64,000 nucleotides of DNA, from assembly GCF_034929435.1 (NCBI RefSeq), contig NZ_JAYFUM010000016.1, positions 93,182-157,181 on the forward strand, read 5' to 3'. Both the position numbers and the translations under genes were made by a program. This stretch comes from Arcicella rigui (GTDB lineage: Bacteria; Bacteroidota; Bacteroidia; Cytophagales; Spirosomataceae). How positions within the stretch are numbered: position 1 is the stretch's first letter; every line of letters starts with the position of its first letter. This document shows positions 8,576-16,412 of this stretch, piece after piece. The notes under the pieces are model-generated. The model was not told where the DNA came from, did no database searches, and worked only from the letters and a program-made list of their open reading frames with translations.

Positions 8576-8591
8576 TTCCATTTTGTTGGAA
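8576..8591. promoter_or_regulatory. Operator-like palindrome, site 8 (TTCCATTTTGTTGGAA)
   Basis: Eighth copy, 236 bp upstream of the CMD3 start and close to the terminator of the neighbouring coiled-coil gene. The 343-bp gap that holds sites 6-8 (8341-8683) has no other supported feature apart from that terminator. Confidence 0.5.
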
Positions 8592-8621
8592 TATTTGAGT
8601 TAATTTTACAGTTGTTTGGAG

Positions 8622-8661
8622 AATAAAAAAGGGAAAAACTTCTGAATGAAGCCTTTCCCTT
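8622..8661 (-). terminator. Rho-independent terminator of the coiled-coil gene
   Basis: On the minus strand AAGGGAAA pairs with TTTCCCTT (arms 8654-8661 and 8629-8636) and is followed by a T-run, 22 bp after the stop of the heptad-repeat gene. Confidence 0.7.
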
Positions 8662-8683
8662 GATTAATTTTATCAGCTTAATG

Positions 8684-9088
8684 CTAAAGCGTTTGTGGGT
8701 CGTTTAAAGAAGGATTGTTTAAGTTTTCAATCGTTTGATTTCTTAATGCTTGAATAAAACGTTCAGTTTCTTCAATTGATTCTTCTTGACCAGAAAGTTT
8801 CTTGACTAAATTTAATAAATGCGTTTGCGTTTGTAACATCACAGCAAGTGTAATTTGGTTATCCGCAATTTGTCTTTGGTTACGAATAATACTTACTTGA
8901 TTGTTGACGATAATTTCTTGATTCTTGATAATCGTTGTCTGATTCTGAATCACTAAATCATGGTTATCAGCATTACGCTTTTGGTTTTCAATCATAATGT
9001 CATGATTCCCCACAATTCTTTGTTGCATATCTTTTAAGAAATTATGCTCGGCAATCAATTTTTGTAGTATTTCCTCTATGTTCTGCAT
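8684..9088 (-). CDS. Small coiled-coil protein with eight asparagine heptads
   Basis: The 134-residue product has no signal peptide or membrane segment. Residues 28-77 hold eight heptads in perfect register, each with Asn followed by Gln or His (N28, N35, N42, N49, N56, N63, N70, N77), and mostly Ile, Val or Met three residues before the Asn. The I-x-x-N-Q-x-x pattern recalls 'N at d' trimeric coiled coils known from trimeric autotransporter stalks, where buried asparagines bind anions. A leading helix (1-27) and a more acidic tail follow no family I know. It has its own terminator and is divergent from the TauE/SafE gene. Function is unknown. Confidence 0.75.
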   Translation of the reverse strand: MQNIEEILQKLIAEHNFLKDMQQRIVGNHDIMIENQKRNADNHDLVIQNQTTIIKNQEIIVNNQVSIIRNQRQIADNQITLAVMLQTQTHLLNLVKKLSGQEESIEETERFIQALRNQTIENLNNPSLNDPQTL

Positions 9089-9132
9089 AACGACACTCTG
9101 TTCAAGAGAGTTTTTTAATTGAAAAATGCGTT

Positions 9133-9140
9133 TACCTTTG
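9133..9140 (+). promoter_or_regulatory. -7 promoter element (TACCTTTG) of the TauE/SafE gene
   Basis: Matches the Bacteroidota TAnnTTTG element and sits 28 bp before the ATG. A well-placed TTTG -33 box is not evident. Confidence 0.4.
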
Positions 9141-9168
9141 TTTACCGTAAAATTAAAGATTTTTATTG

Positions 9169-10158
9169 ATGCAAACCGACAAACTTAAAAAAATCAAATT
9201 ACCTTGGCTTTACCTCTCTTTTTTTATCACGGTAATGGTGTGTTGGACTTTTTACATGTTTTCAACAGAAAGTTTTGATATTTACTTGCGACATGGCTAT
9301 GCCGTACTAACCATGATTTTTGGTTCTTTCATTGCAGGTTCAAGCCCCGAAGGAAGTGCCGCCATTGCTTATCCAGTTTTTACTTTACTCCTCAAAATTC
9401 CACCAGCCGTAGCTCGTAACTTTGCTTTTGCTATTCAAAGCATCGGGATGACTTCTGCAAGTTTGTTGATTCTGAATCTAAAAATTAAAGTGGAATGGAA
9501 TTATATCAAGTACGTAACTTTCGGAGGCATATTTGGCTTGATTTTCGGTACTTATTATATCGTTCCTTTGATTTCTCCGCCTTTGGCAAAGCTCTTTTTT
9601 GTGTCGCTTTGGCTAAGTTTTGGGCTGGTACTTTGGTACGAAAACACCAAACCAAAACGAGAAGTATTCGATAAAATTCAGTCTTTTCAGCGTTCGGATA
9701 TGGCTCGTTTGCTCTTTTTCGGACTTATCGGTGGAATGATTTCTTCTATTTTCGGAACAGGCATTAATATTTTTTCTTTCTGTTTGATGACGATTTATTA
9801 CCGTATCGACGAAAAAGTAGCCGTGCCTTCATCGGTAATTATCATGACATTAGAAACCATTTTGGGCTTTTTCCTTCATGCAGGTTTGATTCAAGATTTC
9901 CAACAAGAAGCCTTTGAAATGTGGTTGGCTTGTATTCCATTTGTAGCGATTTTTGCCCCTTTAGGGGCTTTTGTAATCAGCAAAGTACCTCGAAAAGTAG
10001 TGGCTACTTTTTTGTATATTATTCTAATAGTACAATTTTTTGGAGCAATTTGGGTGATTAAACCTAACCTCTTTCAGCTTTCATTATGTGTTATTACTTT
10101 GCTTCTGGGTTTAGGAATTTTTCTTTATTTGGCAAATGTGAAAAGGGTGGAGGCGTAG
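9169..10158 (+). CDS. TauE/SafE (TSUP) family membrane transporter
   Basis: The 329-residue product has about eight hydrophobic segments arranged in two halves, with GSSPEGSAAIAYPVF in the first half and GLIGGMISSIFGTGINIF in the second, as in the sulfite exporter TauE/SafE family. These proteins move small anionic sulfur or organic compounds across the inner membrane; the substrate here is unknown. The ATG at 9169 is preferred over the TTG one codon upstream. It ends in a strong bidirectional terminator shared with the convergent GH125 gene. Confidence 0.82.
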   Translation: MQTDKLKKIKLPWLYLSFFITVMVCWTFYMFSTESFDIYLRHGYAVLTMIFGSFIAGSSPEGSAAIAYPVFTLLLKIPPAVARNFAFAIQSIGMTSASLLILNLKIKVEWNYIKYVTFGGIFGLIFGTYYIVPLISPPLAKLFFVSLWLSFGLVLWYENTKPKREVFDKIQSFQRSDMARLLFFGLIGGMISSIFGTGINIFSFCLMTIYYRIDEKVAVPSSVIIMTLETILGFFLHAGLIQDFQQEAFEMWLACIPFVAIFAPLGAFVISKVPRKVVATFLYIILIVQFFGAIWVIKPNLFQLSLCVITLLLGLGIFLYLANVKRVEA

Positions 10159-10172
10159 GTTTGTGTCCTTAT

Positions 10173-10221
10173 AGAATCAAAAAGCGGTCAGGAGTTAATT
10201 TCCTGACCGCTTTTTGATTCT
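10173..10221. terminator. Bidirectional terminator between TauE/SafE and GH125 genes
   Basis: A perfect 21-bp inverted repeat (arms 10173-10193 and 10201-10221, 7-base loop) with A-runs and T-runs at the ends, placed between convergent genes. Confidence 0.9.
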
Positions 10222-10258
10222 GTCATTATGAACAACTTACTTCTAATTCTCTAAATAC

Positions 10259-11680
10259 CTACAATTTCACACTCAATAAATGTGGTCTTTCACGCTCAAT
10301 TTTTAGCATTAATTCACCGAACAAAGTATTTGCCCAAGCAAACCATTTACGAGTAAATTTGGTAGCATCGTCTTTATCAAAAGATTCGTGCATAAAGCCT
10401 GTATTGGCATGCGTCTTTTTCAAGAAACGTAATTGTGCCAAAATCTCTTGGTCATTCGTAGAAGTCATCGCACGCATGATGATACTCATGGGCCAAATTT
10501 GGTTAACTAAAGTATGCGGACTACCCACGCCTTCGGCATCTTTTCCTTTGAAGAAATAAGGATTATTTTCGCTAAAGATAAATTTACGGGTATTTTGATA
10601 AATTGGGTCGTTGAGTTTCAGTGCCCCTAAATATGGTAAAGCCATTAAATTTGGTACGTTGGCATCATCTTGCAACAAGCGGTTGCCATAACCATCTACT
10701 TCCAAAGCATACATTTGTCCATAAATCGGATGTGAAATAATGGCGTGTTTTTTCACCGCTTGCTCTACCTGATTGGCAAAATCTGTACATTCTTTCGCAA
10801 AATCAGTTTCTTTATAAACTTTTGTGGCAATCTCTGCGATTTGTCGGAATGAAGTAACGGCAAACAAATTTGAGGGAATCAGGTACGGAAAAGTAGTGGC
10901 ATCGTCGGAAGGACGGAAAATGCTATTAATCAACCCGTTTGGTTTGGTTGGGTTTCCGTAGCCATTGCCTGGCACAGTATCAGTTGACCAAGAAGTAGTT
11001 CTTCCGAAATGATAAGGCCCTTTGCCATGAAAACGCTGTTGTTCTCTACAAGTAGCGATAATCAATTTGGCAGCTTTCAACCATTTTTCATCAAAAATGC
11101 TGGTATCGTTGGCGGTTTTCCAATAATGATAAGCCAAACGAACGGTATAACACAAAGAGTCCAATTCCCATTTTCTTTCATGTAATTCGGGTTTCATGTC
11201 TGTATGGTCTGAAAGCCATTCAGATTTTCCCGGTCCATCGTTGAAAGCATTGGCATAAGGGTCAATCAAAATACACTCTGTTTGGCGGTTTACAACGCCA
11301 GCGATAAGCTCTTTCAATTTTTCATCTTGCTTAATCAAAGGCAAATAAGGCCAAACCTGAGCCGTACTATCACGCAACCACATCGCATGAATATCGCCAG
11401 TAATCACAAAAGTATCAGGGCGATTATCCTTGATTTTGAAATGAACCGTAGTATCTAAAGTATTCGGGAAACAGTTTTCAAACATCCAAGCTACTTCCGC
11501 ATCTTTGATGCTGGTTTTCATACGCTTGATGGTTGATTCAATAATGCTACTGCTAAAATTTCTTTTAGCCAAAGGTACACGAACAGTAGGGAAATCGTTG
11601 GCAAAAACAGGAGAATTTGCCATTAAACCAATACTTGCTATTGAGCTTGTTTTAATAAATGTTCTGCGGTCAATGTTCAT
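10259..11680 (-). CDS. Glycoside hydrolase family 125 (exo-alpha-1,6-mannosidase family)
   Basis: The 473-residue product begins with a twin-arginine signal (DRRTFIKTSSIASIGLM) and a cleavage-like site near VFAND, so it is probably exported by Tat. The enzyme part carries GH125 landmarks: TGDIHAMWLRDSTAQVWPYL, LIDPYANAFNDGPG, the KWELDSLCYTVRLAYHYW stretch, GRTTSWSTDT and PYFFKGKDAEGVGSPHT. Characterised members remove alpha-1,6-linked mannose from mannans and N-glycans. No SusCD or other mannan genes are adjacent, so it stands alone here. The ATG at 11680 starts the Tat motif directly. Confidence 0.88.
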   Translation of the reverse strand: MNIDRRTFIKTSSIASIGLMANSPVFANDFPTVRVPLAKRNFSSSIIESTIKRMKTSIKDAEVAWMFENCFPNTLDTTVHFKIKDNRPDTFVITGDIHAMWLRDSTAQVWPYLPLIKQDEKLKELIAGVVNRQTECILIDPYANAFNDGPGKSEWLSDHTDMKPELHERKWELDSLCYTVRLAYHYWKTANDTSIFDEKWLKAAKLIIATCREQQRFHGKGPYHFGRTTSWSTDTVPGNGYGNPTKPNGLINSIFRPSDDATTFPYLIPSNLFAVTSFRQIAEIATKVYKETDFAKECTDFANQVEQAVKKHAIISHPIYGQMYALEVDGYGNRLLQDDANVPNLMALPYLGALKLNDPIYQNTRKFIFSENNPYFFKGKDAEGVGSPHTLVNQIWPMSIIMRAMTSTNDQEILAQLRFLKKTHANTGFMHESFDKDDATKFTRKWFAWANTLFGELMLKIERERPHLLSVKL

Positions 11681-12124
11681 TATAATCTATCGTTTTAAAT
11701 AAAAAATTGGATTGGATAAAAGCTCAATTTCTATAATTTTTTTAGGCTATCTAACCTTTTTTATAAAGATACTTATGGAGAAAAGTACTCATTTTTCTTT
11801 TCGGTAGGAGTATGAAAAGGAGAGGGGCGAACTGCTTGAAAACTTGTGATTCTAAGTCTTATAATTGCGATAATTTTCGTTTTTATTCGGGAAATTGCGT
11901 CAAAAAGAGAGGATTGATAGGCTCGGAACATATCAAAGAGAGCTTTTTACCGCAAAATCCCGCAAAAAAGCCTCGTGTGATATGCTTTTAGCGAGCCACT
12001 CCTCACTCCGAGCGAGGATTACGAGGCTTTTAGAGAGGAAAGGCTTGCTTAGAGATGGGATTTTGCTTCTTTTAGTTGGGTTTACTTTACAAAAAGAAGA
12101 GTAGTCGTGAGTGAAAAAAAGCTA
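11681..12124. other. Intergenic region with structured element
   Basis: The 444-bp stretch holds the nested hairpin at 11952-12066 and nothing else I can call. A frame of 69 codons across it has only a TTG start and changes into repeat sequence, so I do not call a gene. Confidence 0.5.
11952..12066. repeat. Nested three-level hairpin element with a dispersed core motif
   Basis: The outer stem is GCAAAATCCC (11952-11961) with GGGATTTTGC (12057-12066). The middle stem is AAAAGCCTCGT (11966-11976) with ACGAGGCTTTT (12021-12031). An inner near-palindrome spans 12001-12017. The left flank CTTTTTACCGCAAAAT recurs twice in the array at 50.6 kb. The element lies directly 3' of the nuclease/TOPRIM pair. 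It could be a structured RNA, a terminator-like repeat or a small mobile remnant. Confidence 0.55.
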
Positions 12125-12673
12125 TTATTGGTCGATATAATCATATATTTCTTTAATTAAACCATCTTTAAAGAATTCCTCTCTAATTTCCTCATTATCA
12201 AGGAGTGTCATATATTGTTCTCTATTTTGCTTAGAGATTGTTGCTAAAAGCTTTTTAGGAGAAGTCTTTGCAAATTCCATTAACTCATCGTTGATAGTTT
12301 GATGAGTAAGCTCTTCAACGAACTTCTTGTTATTCAAAAAAACAATTTCAAATTCAGGAATTGCCCAAAATGCTTTGAAGTTATCTTTATTGAGGGTTGT
12401 GTTGATGTAGTAATTAACGAAGTCTTCTTTTTCTTTAATGGCATCATTTTCAACTGTATCCGTATCAAGTAAGAGGATAACTTTTTTATTTCTAAGTGTT
12501 AAAAGTGATTTTACTTTTGAAAGAGCAGAAGAATAACCATTTGCAGGTAAGATGTCAATATGATTATTAAATGCTTTATCGCTTAGAAGCTTTTTTAAAA
12601 CTTTTGCGTCAAATTCACCTTCGGTGATTATGGCAATGTCTCTTTTATCATGAATATGTGCGTTGCTGTTCAT
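12125..12673 (-). CDS. Stand-alone TOPRIM domain protein
   Basis: The 182-residue product shows the TOPRIM signature. There is an N-terminal strand with the conserved glutamate (IITEGEFDAKVL, E18) and then the D-x-D motif (VILLLDTDT, D70 and D72). A FWAIPEFEIVFL stretch follows near residue 100, and the rest is charged and helical. TOPRIM folds bind metal and cut or join DNA in topoisomerases, primases and OLD-family nucleases. Here it occurs without a helicase or ATPase. The gene starts 12 bp after the stop of the PD-(D/E)XK gene, so both are surely one transcript. The pair looks like an accessory or defence module; that role is inference. Confidence 0.7.
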   Translation of the reverse strand: MNSNAHIHDKRDIAIITEGEFDAKVLKKLLSDKAFNNHIDILPANGYSSALSKVKSLLTLRNKKVILLLDTDTVENDAIKEKEDFVNYYINTTLNKDNFKAFWAIPEFEIVFLNNKKFVEELTHQTINDELMEFAKTSPKKLLATISKQNREQYMTLLDNEEIREEFFKDGLIKEIYDYIDQ

Positions 12674-12685
12674 CGTCTCTACAAA

Positions 12686-13228
12686 TTAAATTGTGACATC
12701 AAAATTAGGGAAAGCATCTTCAATAGCGTGTCTATATTTCTTTAAAAAGCCTTCTTTAAAGTTTCCATTTTTTAAACAAAACTCAATATGGTCTTTTTCC
12801 CATAGCAAAATTGTTTGCGGAGCAGAAAACTGAGACAAAATAAGAGCGGGTTCTGTAAAACCAGTGGTACTAAAAACTGAACCAATGGTATTGGCTGGTC
12901 TTCGTAATAATTGGTTTCTTAATTTGGCGATAGGCTCAATACTCAAATTATTATTATAGTCTTTACACTCAATCAATATCGAAATATTTGAGTCTTGGAA
13001 ATGAATTGCCCCATCAATTTGCTCTACAACCTGCCCATAAATTGCTACCGAGTAAGGCCATTTTACAATAGCTCCTTCAAGTTCAAAGGCTCTTAAAATT
13101 AAGAATTCAAATGCTTTTCCTTTTTCCCAGTCAGGTGTGTCTTTAGCAATGATTTGATTCCAGAGTCGTATTAGACCACTTCTGTCCTCTAATTGAATTT
13201 TTCTTATATATTCTTCAGTCGTAGGCAT
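12686..13228 (-). CDS. PD-(D/E)XK (Mrr-like) nuclease-like protein
   Basis: The 180-residue product has the residues of a restriction-endonuclease fold. A glutamate lies in the first helix (GKAFEFLILRAFE, E41), an aspartate in VEQIDGAIHF (D72), and the E-x-K in ILIECKDY (E87 and K89). It continues with a helix and a strand (ANTIGSVFSTTGFTEPAL) as in Mrr-type catalytic domains. No DNA-recognition domain is obvious, so the neighbouring TOPRIM protein may be its partner. The genes are 12 bp apart. Family assignment by motif is fairly strong; the biological role is unproven. Confidence 0.72.
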   Translation of the reverse strand: MPTTEEYIRKIQLEDRSGLIRLWNQIIAKDTPDWEKGKAFEFLILRAFELEGAIVKWPYSVAIYGQVVEQIDGAIHFQDSNISILIECKDYNNNLSIEPIAKLRNQLLRRPANTIGSVFSTTGFTEPALILSQFSAPQTILLWEKDHIEFCLKNGNFKEGFLKKYRHAIEDAFPNFDVTI

Positions 13229-13307
13229 TTACTTAAATTATTTTATTGAATCTGAATGCGATGAGAAGATGTAACTAATTTACAAAAATACCTTCCTAAA
13301 TACAAAT

Positions 13308-13646
13308 TCATAATTCCCTCACTTCCACCTCTTCAGGCTTGGGATAAGTAATCAAGGCAGAGAAATCTACTTTCCAAAAATCTAAATCTAAGAGTTGATT
13401 ACTTTTGTTTTTGGTAAGCGTTATTAATACTGGTGTTCCGTCGGTATCGGTGTATTCTACTTGTATCAAATCGCCGTCGTATTCGTTGGGGTCTTTGTTG
13501 CCTATGCTGATACTTCCCATTTTTCCGCCTTCATATTCAAATACTTCTTCGTCGATGGGATAATCTTCTGGGGTAAAATTCAATTTGGCTAAAAGATGAA
13601 TAATTAAAGCCTTTTCGTTGTCTCTTATTTTTCTGGTTTGAATCAT
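13308..13646 (-). CDS. Small uncharacterised protein, DUF6984-like
   Basis: The 112-residue product begins IQTRKIRDNEKALIIHLLAKL and has acidic, strand-rich sequence after it. The RKIRDNEKALI start reminds me of the DUF6984 family, but I cannot confirm this. It has no signal peptide, membrane segment or known catalytic motif. It ends about 80 bp before the nuclease/TOPRIM pair on the same strand, so it could belong to the same transcript, although that gap is larger than the one inside the pair. Function unknown. Confidence 0.6.
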   Translation of the reverse strand: MIQTRKIRDNEKALIIHLLAKLNFTPEDYPIDEEVFEYEGGKMGSISIGNKDPNEYDGDLIQVEYTDTDGTPVLITLTKNKSNQLLDLDFWKVDFSALITYPKPEEVEVREL

Positions 13647-13680
13647 GGTCTTAATTGTGAATGAGTGATTGAGTGAATTA

Positions 13681-13733
13681 GTGATTTAGTGAATGAGTGA
13701 TTGAAAATATTAATCACTCATTCACTAAATCAC
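13681..13733. repeat. Perfect 22-bp inverted repeat upstream of pcrA
   Basis: Arms 13681-13702 and 13712-13733 are exactly complementary with a 9-base loop, and partial copies of the same words (GTGATT, AGTGAATT, CACAATCACTAAAT) flank it. It lies in the divergent gap between the DUF6984-like gene and pcrA, so it is not an ordinary 3' terminator. Confidence 0.65.
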
Positions 13734-13855
13734 ACAATCACTAAATTTCTCAAAATTACGGCTTATTTTCTTAGAAGATGAGTCTTTCAATCTTCCTTTC
13801 TTTATCATTTCTAAAACAAAGCTGAGTTCATACCAAGCCCTCCCTTATTTTTTCG

Positions 13856-13863
13856 TAATTTTG
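13856..13863 (+). promoter_or_regulatory. -7 promoter element (TAATTTTG) of pcrA
   Basis: Fits TAnnTTTG and lies 28 bp before the pcrA ATG. No clear TTTG -33 box was found. Confidence 0.4.
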
Positions 13864-13891
13864 AGGTCAATTCAAATTGAATTAAAAATTT

Positions 13892-16204
13892 ATGGATTAT
13901 TTAAAAGGATTAAACGAACCGCAACGTGAAGCGGTACAACATATAGATGGCCCTTTGATGATTATTGCAGGTGCTGGTTCTGGTAAAACTCGTGTTCTTA
14001 CTTATCGCACTGCTTATTTAATCGAAAAAGGCGTTGACCCATTCCAGATTTTACTCCTCACTTTTACCAATAAAGCCGCTGGTGAAATGCGTCAGCGTAT
14101 TGAAAATGCGGTTGGAAATGATGGTAAAAACCTTTGGATGGGTACTTTTCACTCGGTTTTTGCAAAAATCCTTCGTTTTGATGGCAAGCATTTAGGCTAC
14201 ACTTCCGACTTCTCGATTTATGATACCGACGATTCAAAATCACTCATCAGAGCAATTGTAAAAGAGCGTGGATTGGACGATAAAATTTATAAACCCAATG
14301 TGGTGTATAATCGGATTTCTGGAGCAAAAAACCGTTTGATTGGGCCAGACGAGTACTTGAATAATCCTGTAATTGCAGCAGATGATGCAGCGGCGAAATT
14401 ACCAGAAATGGGCAAATTGTATAAGCTTTATGCCTTGCGTTGCTTCCAAGCCAATGCAATGGACTTCGACGATTTGTTGTACAATACCAATATCCTCTTC
14501 CGTGACCATCCTGCGGTGTTGGATAAGTATCAACGCAAATTCAAATACATCATGGTAGATGAGTTTCAGGATACCAACATTTCGCAGTACTTGATTGTGA
14601 AGAAATTATCGGAATTATCGAAAAATCTTTGTGTGGTAGGCGACGATGCACAGTCGATTTATGCTTTCCGTGGAGCAAGTATTGATAATATTTTGAATTT
14701 GGAGAAAGATTATCCTAACATGACTACCATTAAATTGGAGCAGAATTATCGTTCAACCAAAAATATTGTAGAGGCTGCCAATTCTATCATTGCGAAAAAC
14801 AAAAATCAGCTAAAGAAAAAAGTATTTACAGAAAACGAAATAGGTTCGCCGATTGACCTCATCAAAGCGAGCTCAGACAATGAAGAAGGACGCTTGATTG
14901 CAACGCATATTTTTGAATCAAAAATGGCTAATGGTCTGAAAAACACCGATTTTGCGATTTTGTATAGAACCAACGCACAGTCGAGAGCTTTTGAAGAATC
15001 ACTTCGTAAACTGAATATCAAGTACAGAATCATCGGCGGTTTGTCTTTCTACCAACGTCGTGAAGTAAAAGATTTATTGGCTTACTTCCGTTTTGTGGTG
15101 AACCAAAAAGATGAAGAAGCTTTCAAACGAATTATCAATTTGCCGAAAAGAGGCATTGGCGATACCACCATTGCAAAAATTGCTGTGACGGCTTCTGAAA
15201 ACCAAATTCCAATTTGGGAAGTAGTCTCAAACATTCGTCAGTTTCAAGCAGGACGTTTTGCTGATACCATCGAAGGCTTTGCCGATTTGATAAAGTCTTT
15301 CAAAATCATGGTTGAAGTCAATAAAAAAGACGCTTATGAAGTAGCTTCACATATTGCTAAAGCTTCTGGTTTACTCCGAGAATTGCATGAAGATAAAACG
15401 GTAGAAGGACTTTCTCGCTACGAAAACGTACAAGAATTATTGAACTCCATCAAGCAATTTGTGGACGACAACGAAGTACCCGAAGAAGACAAATCTATTT
15501 CAAGTTTTTTACAAACGGTTTCTTTATTGACCACCGCCGACAGCGACGACCCAGATGGCGATAACGATAGAGTAACTTTGATGACGATTCACGGAGCAAA
15601 AGGATTGGAGTTTAATCATGTCTATGTAGTGGGGATGGAAGAAGACCTTTTCCCAAGCCAAATGATGTTGCAAAGCAGAGCGGATTTAGAAGAAGAACGT
15701 CGTTTGTTTTATGTAGCTATTACTCGTGCTGAAAAGAAACTGATGATGTCTTACGCAGAATCTCGTTATCAGTACGGACGTTTGAAACCTTGCGAACCAA
15801 GTCGTTTCTTAGACGAAATCGACCCACAATATTTACAATTTGCTAAAAATATTCGTCGCCCAGAAGAAAGACCAGCTCCGCAAGGCTTTGTAAGAATGAC
15901 CAACAGAGAACAAAAAGCCCCTGATTTCGGTACTTCAAACAAACCAACTTCTACGGCAAATCTGATAGCAAAACCAGCGGCTCGTCCTGTGGTAGGTAAT
16001 ACTTATATTCCTTCACAAGATTTTGTACCGAGCGATACCAAAAATTTAGTAGAAGGCGACCGAGTAGAGCATTTAAAATTTGGTTTCGGAAAAGTAAAAA
16101 AGATAGACGTAAACGGAACCGACCGCAAAGCCGTGATTCAATTTGAAGGAACAATTGGCGAGAAAACACTTTTATTGAGCTTTGCTAAATTGAGGATTTT
16201 GTAG
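13892..16204 (+). CDS. pcrA: ATP-dependent DNA helicase PcrA/UvrD
   Basis: The 770-residue product has all superfamily 1A motifs in order: Q-motif LNEPQREAV, Walker A AGAGSGKT (26-33), DEFQDTN, GDDAQSIYAFRGA, QNYRSTKNIVEAAN, TLMTIHGAKGLEF and the VAITRAEKKL motif VI. The C-terminus has the PcrA-type tail GDRVEHLKFGFGKVKKID that in family members binds RNA polymerase. It unwinds DNA during nucleotide excision and mismatch repair and at stalled forks. Length is usual for the family. It is a housekeeping gene, divergent from the DUF6984-like gene. Confidence 0.96.
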   Translation: MDYLKGLNEPQREAVQHIDGPLMIIAGAGSGKTRVLTYRTAYLIEKGVDPFQILLLTFTNKAAGEMRQRIENAVGNDGKNLWMGTFHSVFAKILRFDGKHLGYTSDFSIYDTDDSKSLIRAIVKERGLDDKIYKPNVVYNRISGAKNRLIGPDEYLNNPVIAADDAAAKLPEMGKLYKLYALRCFQANAMDFDDLLYNTNILFRDHPAVLDKYQRKFKYIMVDEFQDTNISQYLIVKKLSELSKNLCVVGDDAQSIYAFRGASIDNILNLEKDYPNMTTIKLEQNYRSTKNIVEAANSIIAKNKNQLKKKVFTENEIGSPIDLIKASSDNEEGRLIATHIFESKMANGLKNTDFAILYRTNAQSRAFEESLRKLNIKYRIIGGLSFYQRREVKDLLAYFRFVVNQKDEEAFKRIINLPKRGIGDTTIAKIAVTASENQIPIWEVVSNIRQFQAGRFADTIEGFADLIKSFKIMVEVNKKDAYEVASHIAKASGLLRELHEDKTVEGLSRYENVQELLNSIKQFVDDNEVPEEDKSISSFLQTVSLLTTADSDDPDGDNDRVTLMTIHGAKGLEFNHVYVVGMEEDLFPSQMMLQSRADLEEERRLFYVAITRAEKKLMMSYAESRYQYGRLKPCEPSRFLDEIDPQYLQFAKNIRRPEERPAPQGFVRMTNREQKAPDFGTSNKPTSTANLIAKPAARPVVGNTYIPSQDFVPSDTKNLVEGDRVEHLKFGFGKVKKIDVNGTDRKAVIQFEGTIGEKTLLLSFAKLRIL

Positions 16205-16237
16205 GAAAAGGTAGTTCGGTTTTTCAAACCGAATACA

Positions 16238-16279
16238 AAAAATTGAGCTTGTCCAAAACTTTGGACAAGCTCAATTTTT
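16238..16279. terminator. Terminator between convergent pcrA and murC
   Basis: A 19-bp perfect stem (16238-16256 with 16261-16279), 4-base loop, A-run before and T-run after. It serves pcrA and could serve murC from the other side. Confidence 0.88.
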
Positions 16280-16412
16280 ATATACAGTGAAGTTTGAGAT
16301 TTTTTTAGGCAAGACAACCGCAAGAGTTTGTTGCTACAATAAATCTATTGCTTTAAGAAATATGCTAATTATGGATGAAATATTACGTACATTCATAATT
16401 CAAAACTCATAA

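Noticed and set aside
11895..12104. 69-residue protein across the nested hairpin
   Set aside because: It starts only at TTG, follows the arms of the hairpin and has no recognisable domain.
12125..16204. Gabija-like system (TOPRIM nuclease plus UvrD-like helicase)
   Set aside because: The helicase at 13892 is a normal pcrA with its C-terminal tail, lies on the other strand and is separated by the DUF6984-like gene. The TOPRIM protein lacks the GajA ATPase part.
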